A stretch of 7,064 nucleotides of DNA from Bacteroidales bacterium (GTDB taxonomy: Bacteria; Bacteroidota; Bacteroidia; Bacteroidales; UBA4181): NCBI GenBank assembly GCA_031287245.1, contig JAITTD010000060.1, positions 1 through 7,064 of the forward strand, given 5' to 3'. Of the stretch, positions 1 through 6,506 are shown one piece after another (the stretch's first letter is position 1; each line of letters begins with the position of its first letter). The translations under genes and the position numbers were made by a program. Below the pieces are notes generated by a model. That model was not told the origin of the DNA. It did not search any database and was given only the letters and a program-made list of their open reading frames with translations.

Positions 1-1
1 A

Positions 2-613
2 ATCAACCTCCTGCGTTACATTGGTTTTCACAGTGCAGACTGGGGCGTGCCCACCGGCGCGTTCACAGCAGTGCAGGCAATGCTCGACCCGTGGAAAGCG
101 GCGCTGGCAAACGCCGAAAATCCCGAAACGCGCACCAAGGCAACGGTGAGCATCAAGAACGAGTTGCGAAAGGCTTTTGAAGCCGAAATTCGCCGCGTGG
201 TGAAATCGTACATCACCTACAACCCGGCAGTGACCGACGCCGACCGCGACAACATGGCGCTGCCCGTGCACAAAACCACGCACACCCCCGCGCCCGTGCC
301 GGCAACGGCACCGGAGTTCCGTGTGGACACGAGCGTCATCCGCCGCCTCACCGTCCATTTTCAGGCGCAGGGCAGCAAAACCAAAGCAAAACCGGCAGGC
401 GTGCACGGCTGCGAAGTGAAATGGGCTATCCTCCCGGCGCAGCCCGCCACGATGGACGAACTCATCCACTCCTCGTTTGACACCAACTCGCCCCTCACCC
501 TCGAATTTGGCGAACCTGAACGCGGCAAATCCATCTACCTCTGCCTCCGCTGGGAAAACAACCGCGGCGAAAAGGGACCATGGAGCGACATCGCAATGGC
601 AATCGTGCCGTAG
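2..613 (+). CDS. Hypothetical protein with C-terminal fibronectin-III-like region, 5' partial
   Basis: The frame is open from the window edge to the TAG at 611-613, giving 203 visible residues. A GTG at 47 could start a shorter version, but coding-like sequence (NLLRYIGFH) continues upstream, so I treat the gene as 5'-truncated by the window. The first 75 or so residues are helical and charged. A Pro/Thr/Ala-rich linker follows (residues about 88-104). The C-terminal part looks like a beta-sandwich and ends with the motif RGKSIYLCLRWENNRGEKGPW (in two pieces: RGKSIYLCLRWEN, then NRGEKGPW, residues 174-194) and a terminal AIVP. From memory, this ending is typical of a family of hypothetical proteins frequent in Bacteroidota, often described as fibronectin-III-like; no function is established. 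There is no signal peptide or membrane segment in the visible part. The gene is much richer in G+C than the right end of the window. A short repeat array begins directly after the stop codon. Confidence 0.75.
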   Translation: MNLLRYIGFHSADWGVPTGAFTAVQAMLDPWKAALANAENPETRTKATVSIKNELRKAFEAEIRRVVKSYITYNPAVTDADRDNMALPVHKTTHTPAPVPATAPEFRVDTSVIRRLTVHFQAQGSKTKAKPAGVHGCEVKWAILPAQPATMDELIHSSFDTNSPLTLEFGEPERGKSIYLCLRWENNRGEKGPWSDIAMAIVP

Positions 614-655
614 CAATTGACAATTGACAGTTGACAATTGACAGTTGACAATTAG
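614..655. repeat. Heptamer tandem array (CARTTGA)n
   Basis: Six consecutive 7-nt units start immediately after the stop codon of the preceding gene: CAATTGA, CAATTGA, CAGTTGA, CAATTGA, CAGTTGA, CAATTAG. The third position alternates A/G and the last unit is degenerate. Heptameric arrays of this kind are known dispersed intergenic repeats in several bacterial groups. Their role is unknown and nothing here indicates one. Confidence 0.85.
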
Positions 656-675
656 CAAGGGGATTCATCCCCTTG
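656..675. repeat. Perfect 9-bp inverted repeat
   Basis: CAAGGGGAT and ATCCCCTTG are separated by only TC, so a transcript could form a hairpin with a slightly opened loop. It sits 43 nt after the stop of the upstream gene, where a terminator could be, but no T-run follows on either strand. I therefore call it an inverted repeat rather than an intrinsic terminator. It may belong to the repeat cluster in which it lies. Confidence 0.7.
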
Positions 676-679
676 TAAA

Positions 680-725
680 GCGACAAGCGAAAAAAACCGC
701 GACAAGCGACAAGCGAAAAAAAACC
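680..725. repeat. GCGACAA repeats with A-tracts
   Basis: GCGACAA occurs at 680-686, 699-705 and 706-712. Copies one and three are each followed by GCGA, an A-tract and CC, so segments 680-698 and 706-725 are near-identical direct repeats of 19 and 20 nt that differ by one A. This is the third module of the intergenic repeat cluster and its unit is unrelated to the heptamer array before it. Confidence 0.75.
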
Positions 726-727
726 GC

Positions 728-777
728 CGTCATTCGTCATTTTTAATTCGTCATTGAAAACATTCATCATTGAAAAC
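728..777. repeat. CGTCATT and TCATTGAAAAC direct repeats
   Basis: CGTCATT occurs at 728-734, 735-741 and 749-755. The last copy overlaps TCATTGAAAAC at 751-761, which recurs exactly at 767-777. The second copy of that 11-mer contains the TTG (770-772) that is the only usual-type start codon available for the agmatine deiminase frame upstream of its conserved N-terminus. Confidence 0.7.
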
Positions 778-1849
778 GAAAAACATTCCCCTCCCTTGCG
801 GGGGGCTGGGAGAAGGGCTGGAGGATTACAGTTTCCCTGCCGAGTGGATGCCGCACGAAGCGACATGGCTCACTTATCCGCATCGCGACGATTCCTTTCC
901 GGGGAAAATAGATGCGGTGTATCCTGCATACCTGCGGTTCATTGCCGTCATCAGCGAAAGCGAGAAGGTGCGGATCAATGTGCCTGCCGCTTTCAGAGGG
1001 CGGCTGGAACGGCAATTGCTCCAAGCGGGCGTGAATACCGGCAGCGTTGAACTGTTTGTGCGCGAAAGCAACGATGTGTGGTGTCGCGACCACGGTCCCG
1101 CCTTTGTGGTGAACAGCCGGACGGGGCAAAAGGCGGTGGTGGACTGGGAGTTTAACGCCTGGGGCGGGAAATATCCTTGCGACAGGGACAATCTCATTGC
1201 AAGCGCTGTAGCTGCGGATTTGGGACTGCCGGTTTATCGCGCAGGCATTGTCATGGAAGGCGGCTCGGTTGAACTGAACGGCGCAGGCAGCCTGCTGACT
1301 ACCAAAGCCTGTCTGCTGAATCCCAATCGCAATCCCCACCTGACCGGACACCAGATTGAACAGTATCTTTGCAGGTATTACGGCGTGTCGCAGGTGCTGT
1401 GGCTGGAAGACGGCATTGCCGGTGACGACACCGACGGGCACGTGGACGATATGACGCGCTTTATAGCGCCCGACACCGTTGTCACTGCTGTGGAAAGCAA
1501 CCGCAATGATGTGAATTACCTTCCCCTGCAACGCAATTTGCAACTGCTGAAGAAGATGCGCCTCGCCAACGGGCGCCAACTCAACATTATCGAATTGCCT
1601 ATGCCCAAACCGGTCATATATCGGGGACAACGGCTGCCGGCTTCGTATGCCAATTTCTATTTCACCAACCGGTCGGTGGCAGTGCCCGTGTTTCGCTGCC
1701 CGCAGGACGAGAAAGCGCTGCAAATTCTCGCGGACTGTATCCCGCACAGGCGCATGGCAGCCATTGACTCTGCCGACATTGTGTGCGGGCTTGGCAGTTT
1801 CCATTGCCTGAGCCAGCAGGAGCCGGCATGCTCCGTTGTTGCGGATTAA
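770..1849 (+). CDS. aguA: Agmatine deiminase
   Basis: Hydrolyses agmatine to N-carbamoylputrescine and ammonia in the cytoplasm, a step of the arginine decarboxylase route to putrescine. The 359 residues have the usual length and all landmarks of the PAD_porph/agmatine deiminase family (guanidino-group modifying superfamily): FPAEWMPHEATWLTYPH (22-38), NDVWCRDHGP (101-110), EGGS (163-166), GDDTDGHVDD (218-227, with catalytic-type His224 region) and GLGSFHCLSQQ (340-350) with the nucleophile Cys346. TTG at 770 is the only ATG/GTG/TTG between the in-frame stop at 755-757 and the conserved region; the first ATG (847) would remove FPAEW. The first 20 residues are encoded by repeat-like DNA and are probably non-conserved, so the true start is uncertain. 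No carbamoylputrescine amidase or arginine decarboxylase gene is adjacent. The 3' end overlaps the convergent transglycosylase gene by 4 nt. Confidence 0.93.
   Translation: MKTKNIPLPCGGLGEGLEDYSFPAEWMPHEATWLTYPHRDDSFPGKIDAVYPAYLRFIAVISESEKVRINVPAAFRGRLERQLLQAGVNTGSVELFVRESNDVWCRDHGPAFVVNSRTGQKAVVDWEFNAWGGKYPCDRDNLIASAVAADLGLPVYRAGIVMEGGSVELNGAGSLLTTKACLLNPNRNPHLTGHQIEQYLCRYYGVSQVLWLEDGIAGDDTDGHVDDMTRFIAPDTVVTAVESNRNDVNYLPLQRNLQLLKKMRLANGRQLNIIELPMPKPVIYRGQRLPASYANFYFTNRSVAVPVFRCPQDEKALQILADCIPHRRMAAIDSADIVCGLGSFHCLSQQEPACSVVAD
785..826. repeat. GC-rich repeat-like segment inside the 5' end of aguA
   Basis: The stretch starting CCCCTCCCTTGC and continuing with a G-run, GGCTGGGAG and GGGCTGGAGG resembles the C-rich/G-rich dispersed intergenic repeats of the CCCCTC...GGGG...GGCTGGGG type found in many bacterial genomes. 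Its two halves are partly complementary. It is read in the aguA frame as a Gly/Leu-rich peptide (PLPCGGLGEGLED, residues 7-19) that has no counterpart in the conserved agmatine deiminase fold. The assignment as a repeat comes from recognising the pattern; no second copy lies in this window. Confidence 0.45.
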
Positions 1850-2589
1850 ATTTTGCTTTTGTAATCGCCATAGCGCTTCATCACCTTTGTTACAAAGGCA
1901 AAGGTTTCCTGCCCGTGGCATTTGCCGTGACGAACTTCCGGAAGTTGGTAATATTGCGGCTCTCGTTTGCGCAGCAGGCAGGAATCGACGTTGTTTTCCC
2001 AAACCCCCGATTGTTTACCTACTTTTCTCGCAATTCTGTATGCGTCCAGCACGTGCCCGGGTCCGATATTGTATGACGCCAGTACGAATTTCACCCGCTC
2101 GTTCTCGTCGGGCACATAACGGGACATGATTTCATCCAGATATTTGATGTATTTCACACCTGCGGCAATGTGCTTCTCAGGCGTAGCGGTTGTATCCACG
2201 CCGTAGTTCTTCATGGTTGCCGGCATCATTTGCATCAAACCATACGCCCCCGAACGGGAACGGCTGTTTTCCTTAAAGTTCGACTCCTGATACACCAGCG
2301 AAGCCAGCAATCGCCAGTCCCAATTGATTTCCGAACTGTATTTCCTGAATAAATCGTCGTAAGGAGAGATTATCATCGTATCGGAGTTTTCGACGGATGC
2401 TGTTTCCATCATCGCCTCTTCCTTTGGGAGGGTGGGGGTTTTCATTCCCTCCTCCAGTGTTTCCTGTGTAATTTCCCAGTGTTGATGGGTACATTCGCTG
2501 CACCCTAACCAGAAAAACATTGCCGGCATCAGCAGGCAAATCCTTTTTTTAACGTTCTTTCTTTTTTCTTTTTGACTTTTACAATACAT
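1846..2589 (-). CDS. Lipoprotein lytic transglycosylase (SLT domain, MltF-like)
   Basis: Predicted membrane-anchored enzyme that cleaves the MurNAc-GlcNAc glycosidic bond of peptidoglycan with 1,6-anhydroMurNAc formation. The protein has 247 residues. A basic N-terminus (residues 1-16) and a short hydrophobic stretch lead to the lipobox-like WLGC with Cys30; Trp at -3 is not ideal. A linker of about 45 residues follows, then an SLT domain from about residue 73: WDWRLLASLVYQESNF (90-105) with catalytic Glu102, GAYGLMQMMP (114-123) and ASYNIGPGHVLDA (171-183). The domain resembles the C-terminal catalytic part of MltF, but the N-terminal solute-binding-like domain of MltF is absent. The ATG at 2589 is chosen because no other start precedes the signal sequence. 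No Shine-Dalgarno or promoter motif is visible in the 28 nt to the porin gene, so co-transcription with the porin is likely. Confidence 0.9.
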   Translation of the reverse strand: MYCKSQKEKRKNVKKRICLLMPAMFFWLGCSECTHQHWEITQETLEEGMKTPTLPKEEAMMETASVENSDTMIISPYDDLFRKYSSEINWDWRLLASLVYQESNFKENSRSRSGAYGLMQMMPATMKNYGVDTTATPEKHIAAGVKYIKYLDEIMSRYVPDENERVKFVLASYNIGPGHVLDAYRIARKVGKQSGVWENNVDSCLLRKREPQYYQLPEVRHGKCHGQETFAFVTKVMKRYGDYKSKI

Positions 2590-2617
2590 GAATTTTAAAT
2601 AAGTGAAACAATAGGGG

Positions 2618-4849
2618 CTAATCGTAAAAAGCCCACGAAACGCCGAATTTCACCCTGAAAGTATTCAGGGGATATCGGTAAACCATAAAATAATCTTTGT
2701 TTAATATTTTGCCTTCGCCGCTGAAAAGGGAGTACAGTCCTTCTGTTTTGACAAAGAAACGTGCTTTTTTGATTTGGAAGTTCAGAAAGACATCCACAAA
2801 GGGATAACTGCCCACTTCTTTATCTTTTTGGAGATAAAACATTCCCGAAGACGGCATGTATGCATACGCATGATACGGGGTATTGTATGCCACATCCCAA
2901 CCCAACTGCATATTCATGACGTCGCGCACCAGCCAGCTTTCAAAATAGGTGGACTGGGAACCGGCAAAAACAGGCAGCGGGATAATATCTCGGTCGCCAC
3001 TGTACTGTCCATACAGGCGAAACAGGAAATGGAGTTTCCACCATTGAAAGTCTTTTTCGAGGAAGCCTGTGACCACCGAGAGCAGGTTTTCTGCCTGCTG
3101 GGGCACCGCCTGGTCGTTGAAATAGATGTAATTGGTCAGGTTTGAAAGATACACCCCAGCCTTGAGCCGGTGATGCGGCATCAGAAATTCGCCGCGCAGC
3201 CTGATTTCCTGCGAGGCATTGAATGTATTTTTCCATTGCAGCCAGTTGGAATAATATTCTTTCAGGAAATACGAGGGTTTGGCATTATCAATGTTACCAC
3301 CCAGCAGCAAAGTGCTTTTGCCCTTCGTGGTGTAGTAATGAAGTTGTACTGTGCCGTTGATACTGGCATCGGTCACTTTTGTACCGGCAAAATAGAACCG
3401 TCCGTTGAAATCCCAGTTCAGATATTTGCCCGTGTGATTGAAAAATCTGCCTGTCACTGCCGCATTGAAAGGCGTTTCGGTGCGCCGGTAGTTGATTTCG
3501 GTGTCTGTCCACACCACATCCCGGGTATCGCTACCCCAACCATTGCCCTTGTCTGTCCTCAATATGAGGGTTGTGTCCGGCTGCTTGTTGATATTGTATC
3601 TGTCCATTTCAGCCATTATTCCCGCGCTGAAACCGGCAGTCAGTTTATTTCGTGCCTGTTCCTTTATCATCAGTTCAAGATGATTTTCAAATCTTCTGAA
3701 ATACAGGGAATCGTGCGTGTTATTGGTTCCCATATTGGGTTTGTGAGCAGGGAAATAAGTGGCAGTGTCCGAAAAGTCCCGTTTCACCCATTCGTATTTG
3801 AGGGTGTGTGCGATGGTGAATCGCGACACATTGATGGAATCCGCAGAATTGTTGCGCGAAAAGAGTCCTTTGCGCGGCGAATAACTTTGCATCAGGTAAA
3901 AACTGCGGTCCACCATCACGGTTTTCCCCTGCATTGACCGTACTCCGTTGGATTCGGGAGTGCCGTCAGTCAAAGTTTCAGCGGCTATTCCGCCGTTTTC
4001 CCGCATACGGATATTGTTCCAGTTGAAATTGGTGAACAGGGTATATTGGCTTCCGCGATAAGCGGAAAACAGCGATATGGCGTGGTCGGAAGTGTTTTGA
4101 TTGGAATATTGCCCCGCCGAAGCAATGGCGTCATAATCCAAGCCCACATTCCATTTTTTGTTGACGTTTTGCGTGTGTGTCACTTTGAGAATAGATTCAT
4201 TGTCGGCTTGGCTGCCGGCAGAGGAATAATGAATCATCGTAAAAGGCATCTTTGTCTGATAATAGGTGGTTTCTTCCGGTATGTGCATAAAAAGGGCGAC
4301 ATTATCTCTGAAGAAGAAGTCGGATGGGCGTTTTCGGGCTTCAAAACCTATCGGATAGTAGGACAGTCCGGCATTGCCAAGAAAGGCGCCGGCGTAATAC
4401 TTTTTCATCACAGGGTTGTTGATTTCAAAACGAGTGAGCGTAGTATCAATCGGCACTTGCAGGCGGGAATATGAATTTTCGCTTAACACCTGATAAGCGA
4501 AAATCCGGTTGGACAGCGTATCCAGCGGATCTTCCAATCCGACAACGACGAGGGTAGAGATGGAATCTCGCTTGTTGACGGTATCAACACCCGCAAACAT
4601 TGTCGAATCGGGCATCAGCATTGTCGAATCGAGATCGTATTTCAGGCTTGTGGTGTCTTTATTGATTTGGATGGTATCAAAATGAGAAATTAAACTGTCG
4701 GGCAATTCCTGTAAGAGCGTATCCCGAGAGTTGGTATTTGCAGACAGAGTATTCATTTCTTGTCCGAAAACAGGAGCAAAAGACATCATAAAAACCATCC
4801 AAATAGATATAGATAAGGCTTTTATGAAAAATTTTTGGCTATTTTCCAT
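2618..4849 (-). CDS. Putative outer-membrane porin (Porin_10 type)
   Basis: The 743-residue protein begins with a Sec signal peptide (about residues 1-29, MENSQKFFIK then a hydrophobic core, probable cleavage at VFG|QE). A flexible Asp/Ser/Thr-rich segment (about 35-115) follows, then a long region of alternating aromatic and polar residues typical of a transmembrane beta-barrel. Family-like landmarks are YYQTKMPFTMIHY (196-208), THTQNVNKKWNVG (224-236) and ENGGI (284-288). The C-terminal strand VKFGVSWAFYD fits a barrel closing strand. These traits match the Bacteroidota putative porin family (Pfam Porin_10); the substrate is unknown. The frame is open up to a TTG at 4885, but that TTG lies exactly at a promoter -33 element, and the ATG at 4849 gives a clean signal peptide, so 4849 is preferred. 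It precedes the transglycosylase by 28 nt and follows sufB by 74 nt. Confidence 0.85.
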   Translation of the reverse strand: MENSQKFFIKALSISIWMVFMMSFAPVFGQEMNTLSANTNSRDTLLQELPDSLISHFDTIQINKDTTSLKYDLDSTMLMPDSTMFAGVDTVNKRDSISTLVVVGLEDPLDTLSNRIFAYQVLSENSYSRLQVPIDTTLTRFEINNPVMKKYYAGAFLGNAGLSYYPIGFEARKRPSDFFFRDNVALFMHIPEETTYYQTKMPFTMIHYSSAGSQADNESILKVTHTQNVNKKWNVGLDYDAIASAGQYSNQNTSDHAISLFSAYRGSQYTLFTNFNWNNIRMRENGGIAAETLTDGTPESNGVRSMQGKTVMVDRSFYLMQSYSPRKGLFSRNNSADSINVSRFTIAHTLKYEWVKRDFSDTATYFPAHKPNMGTNNTHDSLYFRRFENHLELMIKEQARNKLTAGFSAGIMAEMDRYNINKQPDTTLILRTDKGNGWGSDTRDVVWTDTEINYRRTETPFNAAVTGRFFNHTGKYLNWDFNGRFYFAGTKVTDASINGTVQLHYYTTKGKSTLLLGGNIDNAKPSYFLKEYYSNWLQWKNTFNASQEIRLRGEFLMPHHRLKAGVYLSNLTNYIYFNDQAVPQQAENLLSVVTGFLEKDFQWWKLHFLFRLYGQYSGDRDIIPLPVFAGSQSTYFESWLVRDVMNMQLGWDVAYNTPYHAYAYMPSSGMFYLQKDKEVGSYPFVDVFLNFQIKKARFFVKTEGLYSLFSGEGKILNKDYFMVYRYPLNTFRVKFGVSWAFYD
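4598..4631 (-). repeat. In-frame 13-nt direct repeat in the porin linker
   Basis: CATTGTCGAATCG occurs at 4598-4610 and 4619-4631, a period of 21 nt. On the coding strand it gives a 7-residue period that produces DSTM twice within the Asp/Ser/Thr-rich linker just after the signal peptide (residues 74-84). It looks like a small in-frame duplication in a segment with little structural constraint. Confidence 0.7.
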
Positions 4850-4854
4850 GGCTG

Positions 4855-4885
4855 CAAAATTAGATGAAAATATTGAGATTTCCAA
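4855..4885 (-). promoter_or_regulatory. Candidate Bacteroidota promoter of the porin-transglycosylase unit
   Basis: On the minus strand, TTG (4885-4883), a 20-nt spacer, and TAATTTTG (4862-4855) match the Bacteroidota sigma factor consensus TTG-N(about 17-23)-TAnnTTTG exactly. The -7 box ends 5 nt before the ATG at 4849, so the expected transcription start falls about at the start codon. This explains why the reading frame upstream of 4849 is probably not translated, and suggests that the porin is transcribed separately from sufB. Confidence 0.6.
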
Positions 4886-4890
4886 GCGCG

Positions 4891-4910
4891 ACCATGAAAA
4901 ACCATGAAAA
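4891..4910. repeat. Tandem decamer ACCATGAAAA x2
   Basis: ACCATGAAAA is present twice head to tail in the 74-nt gap between sufB and the porin gene, just upstream of the porin promoter. No role can be assigned. It may be a simple slippage duplication or a binding site pair. Confidence 0.6.
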
Positions 4911-4923
4911 ACAGTTTTTTACT

Positions 4924-6372
4924 TTATCCCACGCTTCCTTCCAGATTAAGCGACAACAGTTTTTGGGCTTCCACCGCAAATTCCATCGGAAGTTTGTTGA
5001 TTACCTCGCGGGCGTAGCCGTTCACAATCAGTCCGACTGCGTCTTCAACGGAAATGCCGCGCTGCTGGCAATAGAACAGATGGTCGTCGCTGATTTTCGA
5101 GGTGGTAGCCTCGTGTTCCACAATGGCTGATGCGTTTGCCACCTTCATATACGGGAAGGTGTGTGCCCCGCACTGGTTGCCGAGCAGAAGAGAATCGCAT
5201 TTCGAGAAATTGCGTACATTTTCGGCGCGTTCGTGCACTTTCACCAAGCCGCGATAACTGTTTTGACTGCGTCCGGCGGAAATGCCTTTGGAAATGATGC
5301 GACTGCGGGTGTTTTTGCCGATATGTATCATTTTGGTGCCGGTATCTGCCTGTTGCATATTGTTGGTGAGCGCTACCGAGAAAAATTCGCCACTGGAACC
5401 GTCGCCTTGCAACACGCAGCTGGGGTATTTCCACGTGATGGCTGAGCCTGTTTCCACTTGCGTCCACGAAATTTTGGCGCGGTCGCCCTTGCAAATTCCC
5501 CGTTTGGTGACAAAGTTGAAGATGCCGCCTTTGCCGTCTCTGTCGCCCGGATACCAGTTTTGCACGGTGGAATATTTCACTTCGGCATCCTTCATCACTA
5601 CAATCTCTACAATGGCGGCGTGCAGTTGGTTTTCGTCTCGCTGAGGGGCTGTGCATCCTTCGAGGTACGACACGTAAGCGCCTTCGTCGGCTATCAGCAG
5701 CGTTCGCTCAAACTGTCCTGTGTTTGCCGCATTGATGCGGAAATAGGTGGATAACTCCATCGGGCAATGTACGCCTTTGGGGATATAGCAAAACGAGCCG
5801 TCGCTGAAAACGGCTGAATTGAGCGCTGCAAAATAATTATCGCCCGGCGGAACCACCGTTCCCATGTATTGCCGCACCAAATCGGGATGCTCGCGCACCG
5901 CTTCGCTGAACGAGCAAAAGATGACGCCGTGTTTTGCCAATTCTTCGCGGAAGGTTGTCTTCACCGACACACTGTCCATCACAGCATCTACGGCTACGCC
6001 TGCCAAAAGTTTTTGCTCTTCCAGTGGAATACCCAATTTTTCAAATGTTTTGCGAAGTTCGGGGTCTACTTCGTCCATGCTTTCCAATACGGGGCGTTGT
6101 TTGGGCGCCGCATAAAAGATGATGTCCTGATAATCTATTTCGGGAATGGTAAGATGCGCCCACTGCGGCATCTTCATTTTTTGCCACCGGCGAAATGCCT
6201 CTAAACGGAACTCCAGCATAAACTCAGGCTCGCCTTTTTTCTGCGAAATAAGACGAACGATGTCTTCATTCAATCCTTTGGGGATGGTTTCCGTTTCTAT
6301 ATCGGTCACAAACCCGTGCTCATACTCGCTGTGAGTGGCTTTTTTTAATATGTCGTCCTGCTCGTTACTCAT
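4924..6372 (-). CDS. sufB: Fe-S cluster assembly scaffold protein SufB
   Basis: SufB forms, with SufC ATPase and SufD, the cytoplasmic SufBC2D scaffold on which Fe-S clusters are built. The 482 residues are of normal length and align by eye with E. coli SufB across the core: YIPKGVHCPMELSTYFRIN (196-214), LEGCTAPQRDENQLHAA (237-253), then a beta-helix segment and the C-terminal block. The residues corresponding to E. coli Cys254, Cys405, His433 and Glu434 are kept as Cys240, Cys392, His420 and Glu421 (in KCDSLL and EHEATTSKI). The protein ends in EAQKLLSLNLEGSVG, as in the family. The ATG at 6372 is preferred to the adjacent TTG at 6375. The partner sufC or sufD does not follow: the next gene downstream is the porin. 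Upstream it is divergent from a lipoprotein gene. Nothing in the protein looks damaged. Confidence 0.97.
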   Translation of the reverse strand: MSNEQDDILKKATHSEYEHGFVTDIETETIPKGLNEDIVRLISQKKGEPEFMLEFRLEAFRRWQKMKMPQWAHLTIPEIDYQDIIFYAAPKQRPVLESMDEVDPELRKTFEKLGIPLEEQKLLAGVAVDAVMDSVSVKTTFREELAKHGVIFCSFSEAVREHPDLVRQYMGTVVPPGDNYFAALNSAVFSDGSFCYIPKGVHCPMELSTYFRINAANTGQFERTLLIADEGAYVSYLEGCTAPQRDENQLHAAIVEIVVMKDAEVKYSTVQNWYPGDRDGKGGIFNFVTKRGICKGDRAKISWTQVETGSAITWKYPSCVLQGDGSSGEFFSVALTNNMQQADTGTKMIHIGKNTRSRIISKGISAGRSQNSYRGLVKVHERAENVRNFSKCDSLLLGNQCGAHTFPYMKVANASAIVEHEATTSKISDDHLFYCQQRGISVEDAVGLIVNGYAREVINKLPMEFAVEAQKLLSLNLEGSVG

Positions 6373-6379
6373 CAAAAAA

Positions 6380-6413
6380 TACTTAAATTCGACACATCAA
6401 AAGTACTTAAATT
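6380..6413. repeat. Direct repeat TACTTAAATT x2 at the sufB promoter
   Basis: TACTTAAATT occurs at 6380-6389 and 6404-6413, a period of 24 nt. The two copies bracket the predicted sufB -7 box and transcription start. The spacing is near two helical turns, so a regulator could bind both on about the same DNA face. It could equally be a chance duplication in AT-rich DNA. Confidence 0.6.
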
Positions 6414-6431
6414 TTGAATAATGAATGCAAA
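6398..6431 (-). promoter_or_regulatory. Candidate sufB promoter
   Basis: On the minus strand TTTG (6431-6428), a 22-nt spacer and TACTTTTG (6405-6398) fit the Bacteroidota consensus TTG / TAnnTTTG. The -7 box is a perfect match, but the spacer is near the long end of the accepted range. Transcription would begin near 6391, giving a leader of about 20 nt before the ATG at 6372, with no Shine-Dalgarno sequence. Confidence 0.5.
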
Positions 6432-6467
6432 TAATCGTAAAAAGGGCTAATTTTTTGCGCTCATTTT

Positions 6468-6506
6468 TGTCCAGTATGAACATTTTTTTGACGAAATGTT
6501 TGGACA
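6468..6506. promoter_or_regulatory. Interrupted inverted repeat, operator-like
   Basis: Left arm TGTCCA (6468-6473), GTATG, AACATTT (6479-6485); 8-nt centre; right arm AAATGTT (6494-6500) directly followed by TGGACA (6501-6506). Thirteen positions pair if the five-base GTATG is looped out. The right arm contains the predicted -33 element of the lipoprotein promoter and overlaps the small palindrome GGACAGTCC (6502-6510). It could be an operator or a structured RNA for a transcript starting further upstream. Confidence 0.45.

Noticed and set aside
614..655. Sigma70-like -35 boxes (TTGACA) in the heptamer array
   Set aside because: TTGACA arises from the repeat unit itself, Bacteroidota use a different promoter consensus, and no -10 or TAnnTTTG element follows at suitable spacing.
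656..675. Intrinsic terminator after the first gene
   Set aside because: The stem is good, but no T-run follows on either strand and the element is embedded in a repeat cluster.
614..777. CRISPR array
   Set aside because: The units are 7-20 nt, differ from module to module, and lack equal-length unique spacers or cas genes.
767..2002. 411-codon open frame on the minus strand covering aguA
   Set aside because: It is antisense to a clear agmatine deiminase and also overlaps the 3' part of the transglycosylase gene. Its translation is low-complexity, rich in His, Arg and Gln, with no recognisable domain. Long antisense frames are expected opposite GC-rich coding sequence.
2615..2634. GGGCT / AGCCC stem at the porin 3' end, and the shared 13-mer TAATCGTAAAAAG at 2619-2631 and 6432-6444
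   Set aside because: The stem is only 5 bp with a 10-nt loop and mostly encodes the conserved porin C-terminus. The shared 13-mer lies in coding sequence in one place and non-coding in the other, so a common function is unlikely.
3170..3937. 255-codon open frame on the plus strand inside the porin gene
   Set aside because: It is antisense to a coherent signal peptide plus beta-barrel protein and has no domain-like features or plausible promoter.
4850..4885. N-terminal extension of the porin from TTG 4885
   Set aside because: The TTG coincides with the -33 promoter element and the extension covers the -7 box. The signal peptide is well formed from the ATG at 4849.
4907..4919. Terminator downstream of sufB at the palindrome AAAAACAGTTTTT
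   Set aside because: The arms are only A/T plus one G-C pair with a single-base centre, so a stable hairpin is unlikely.
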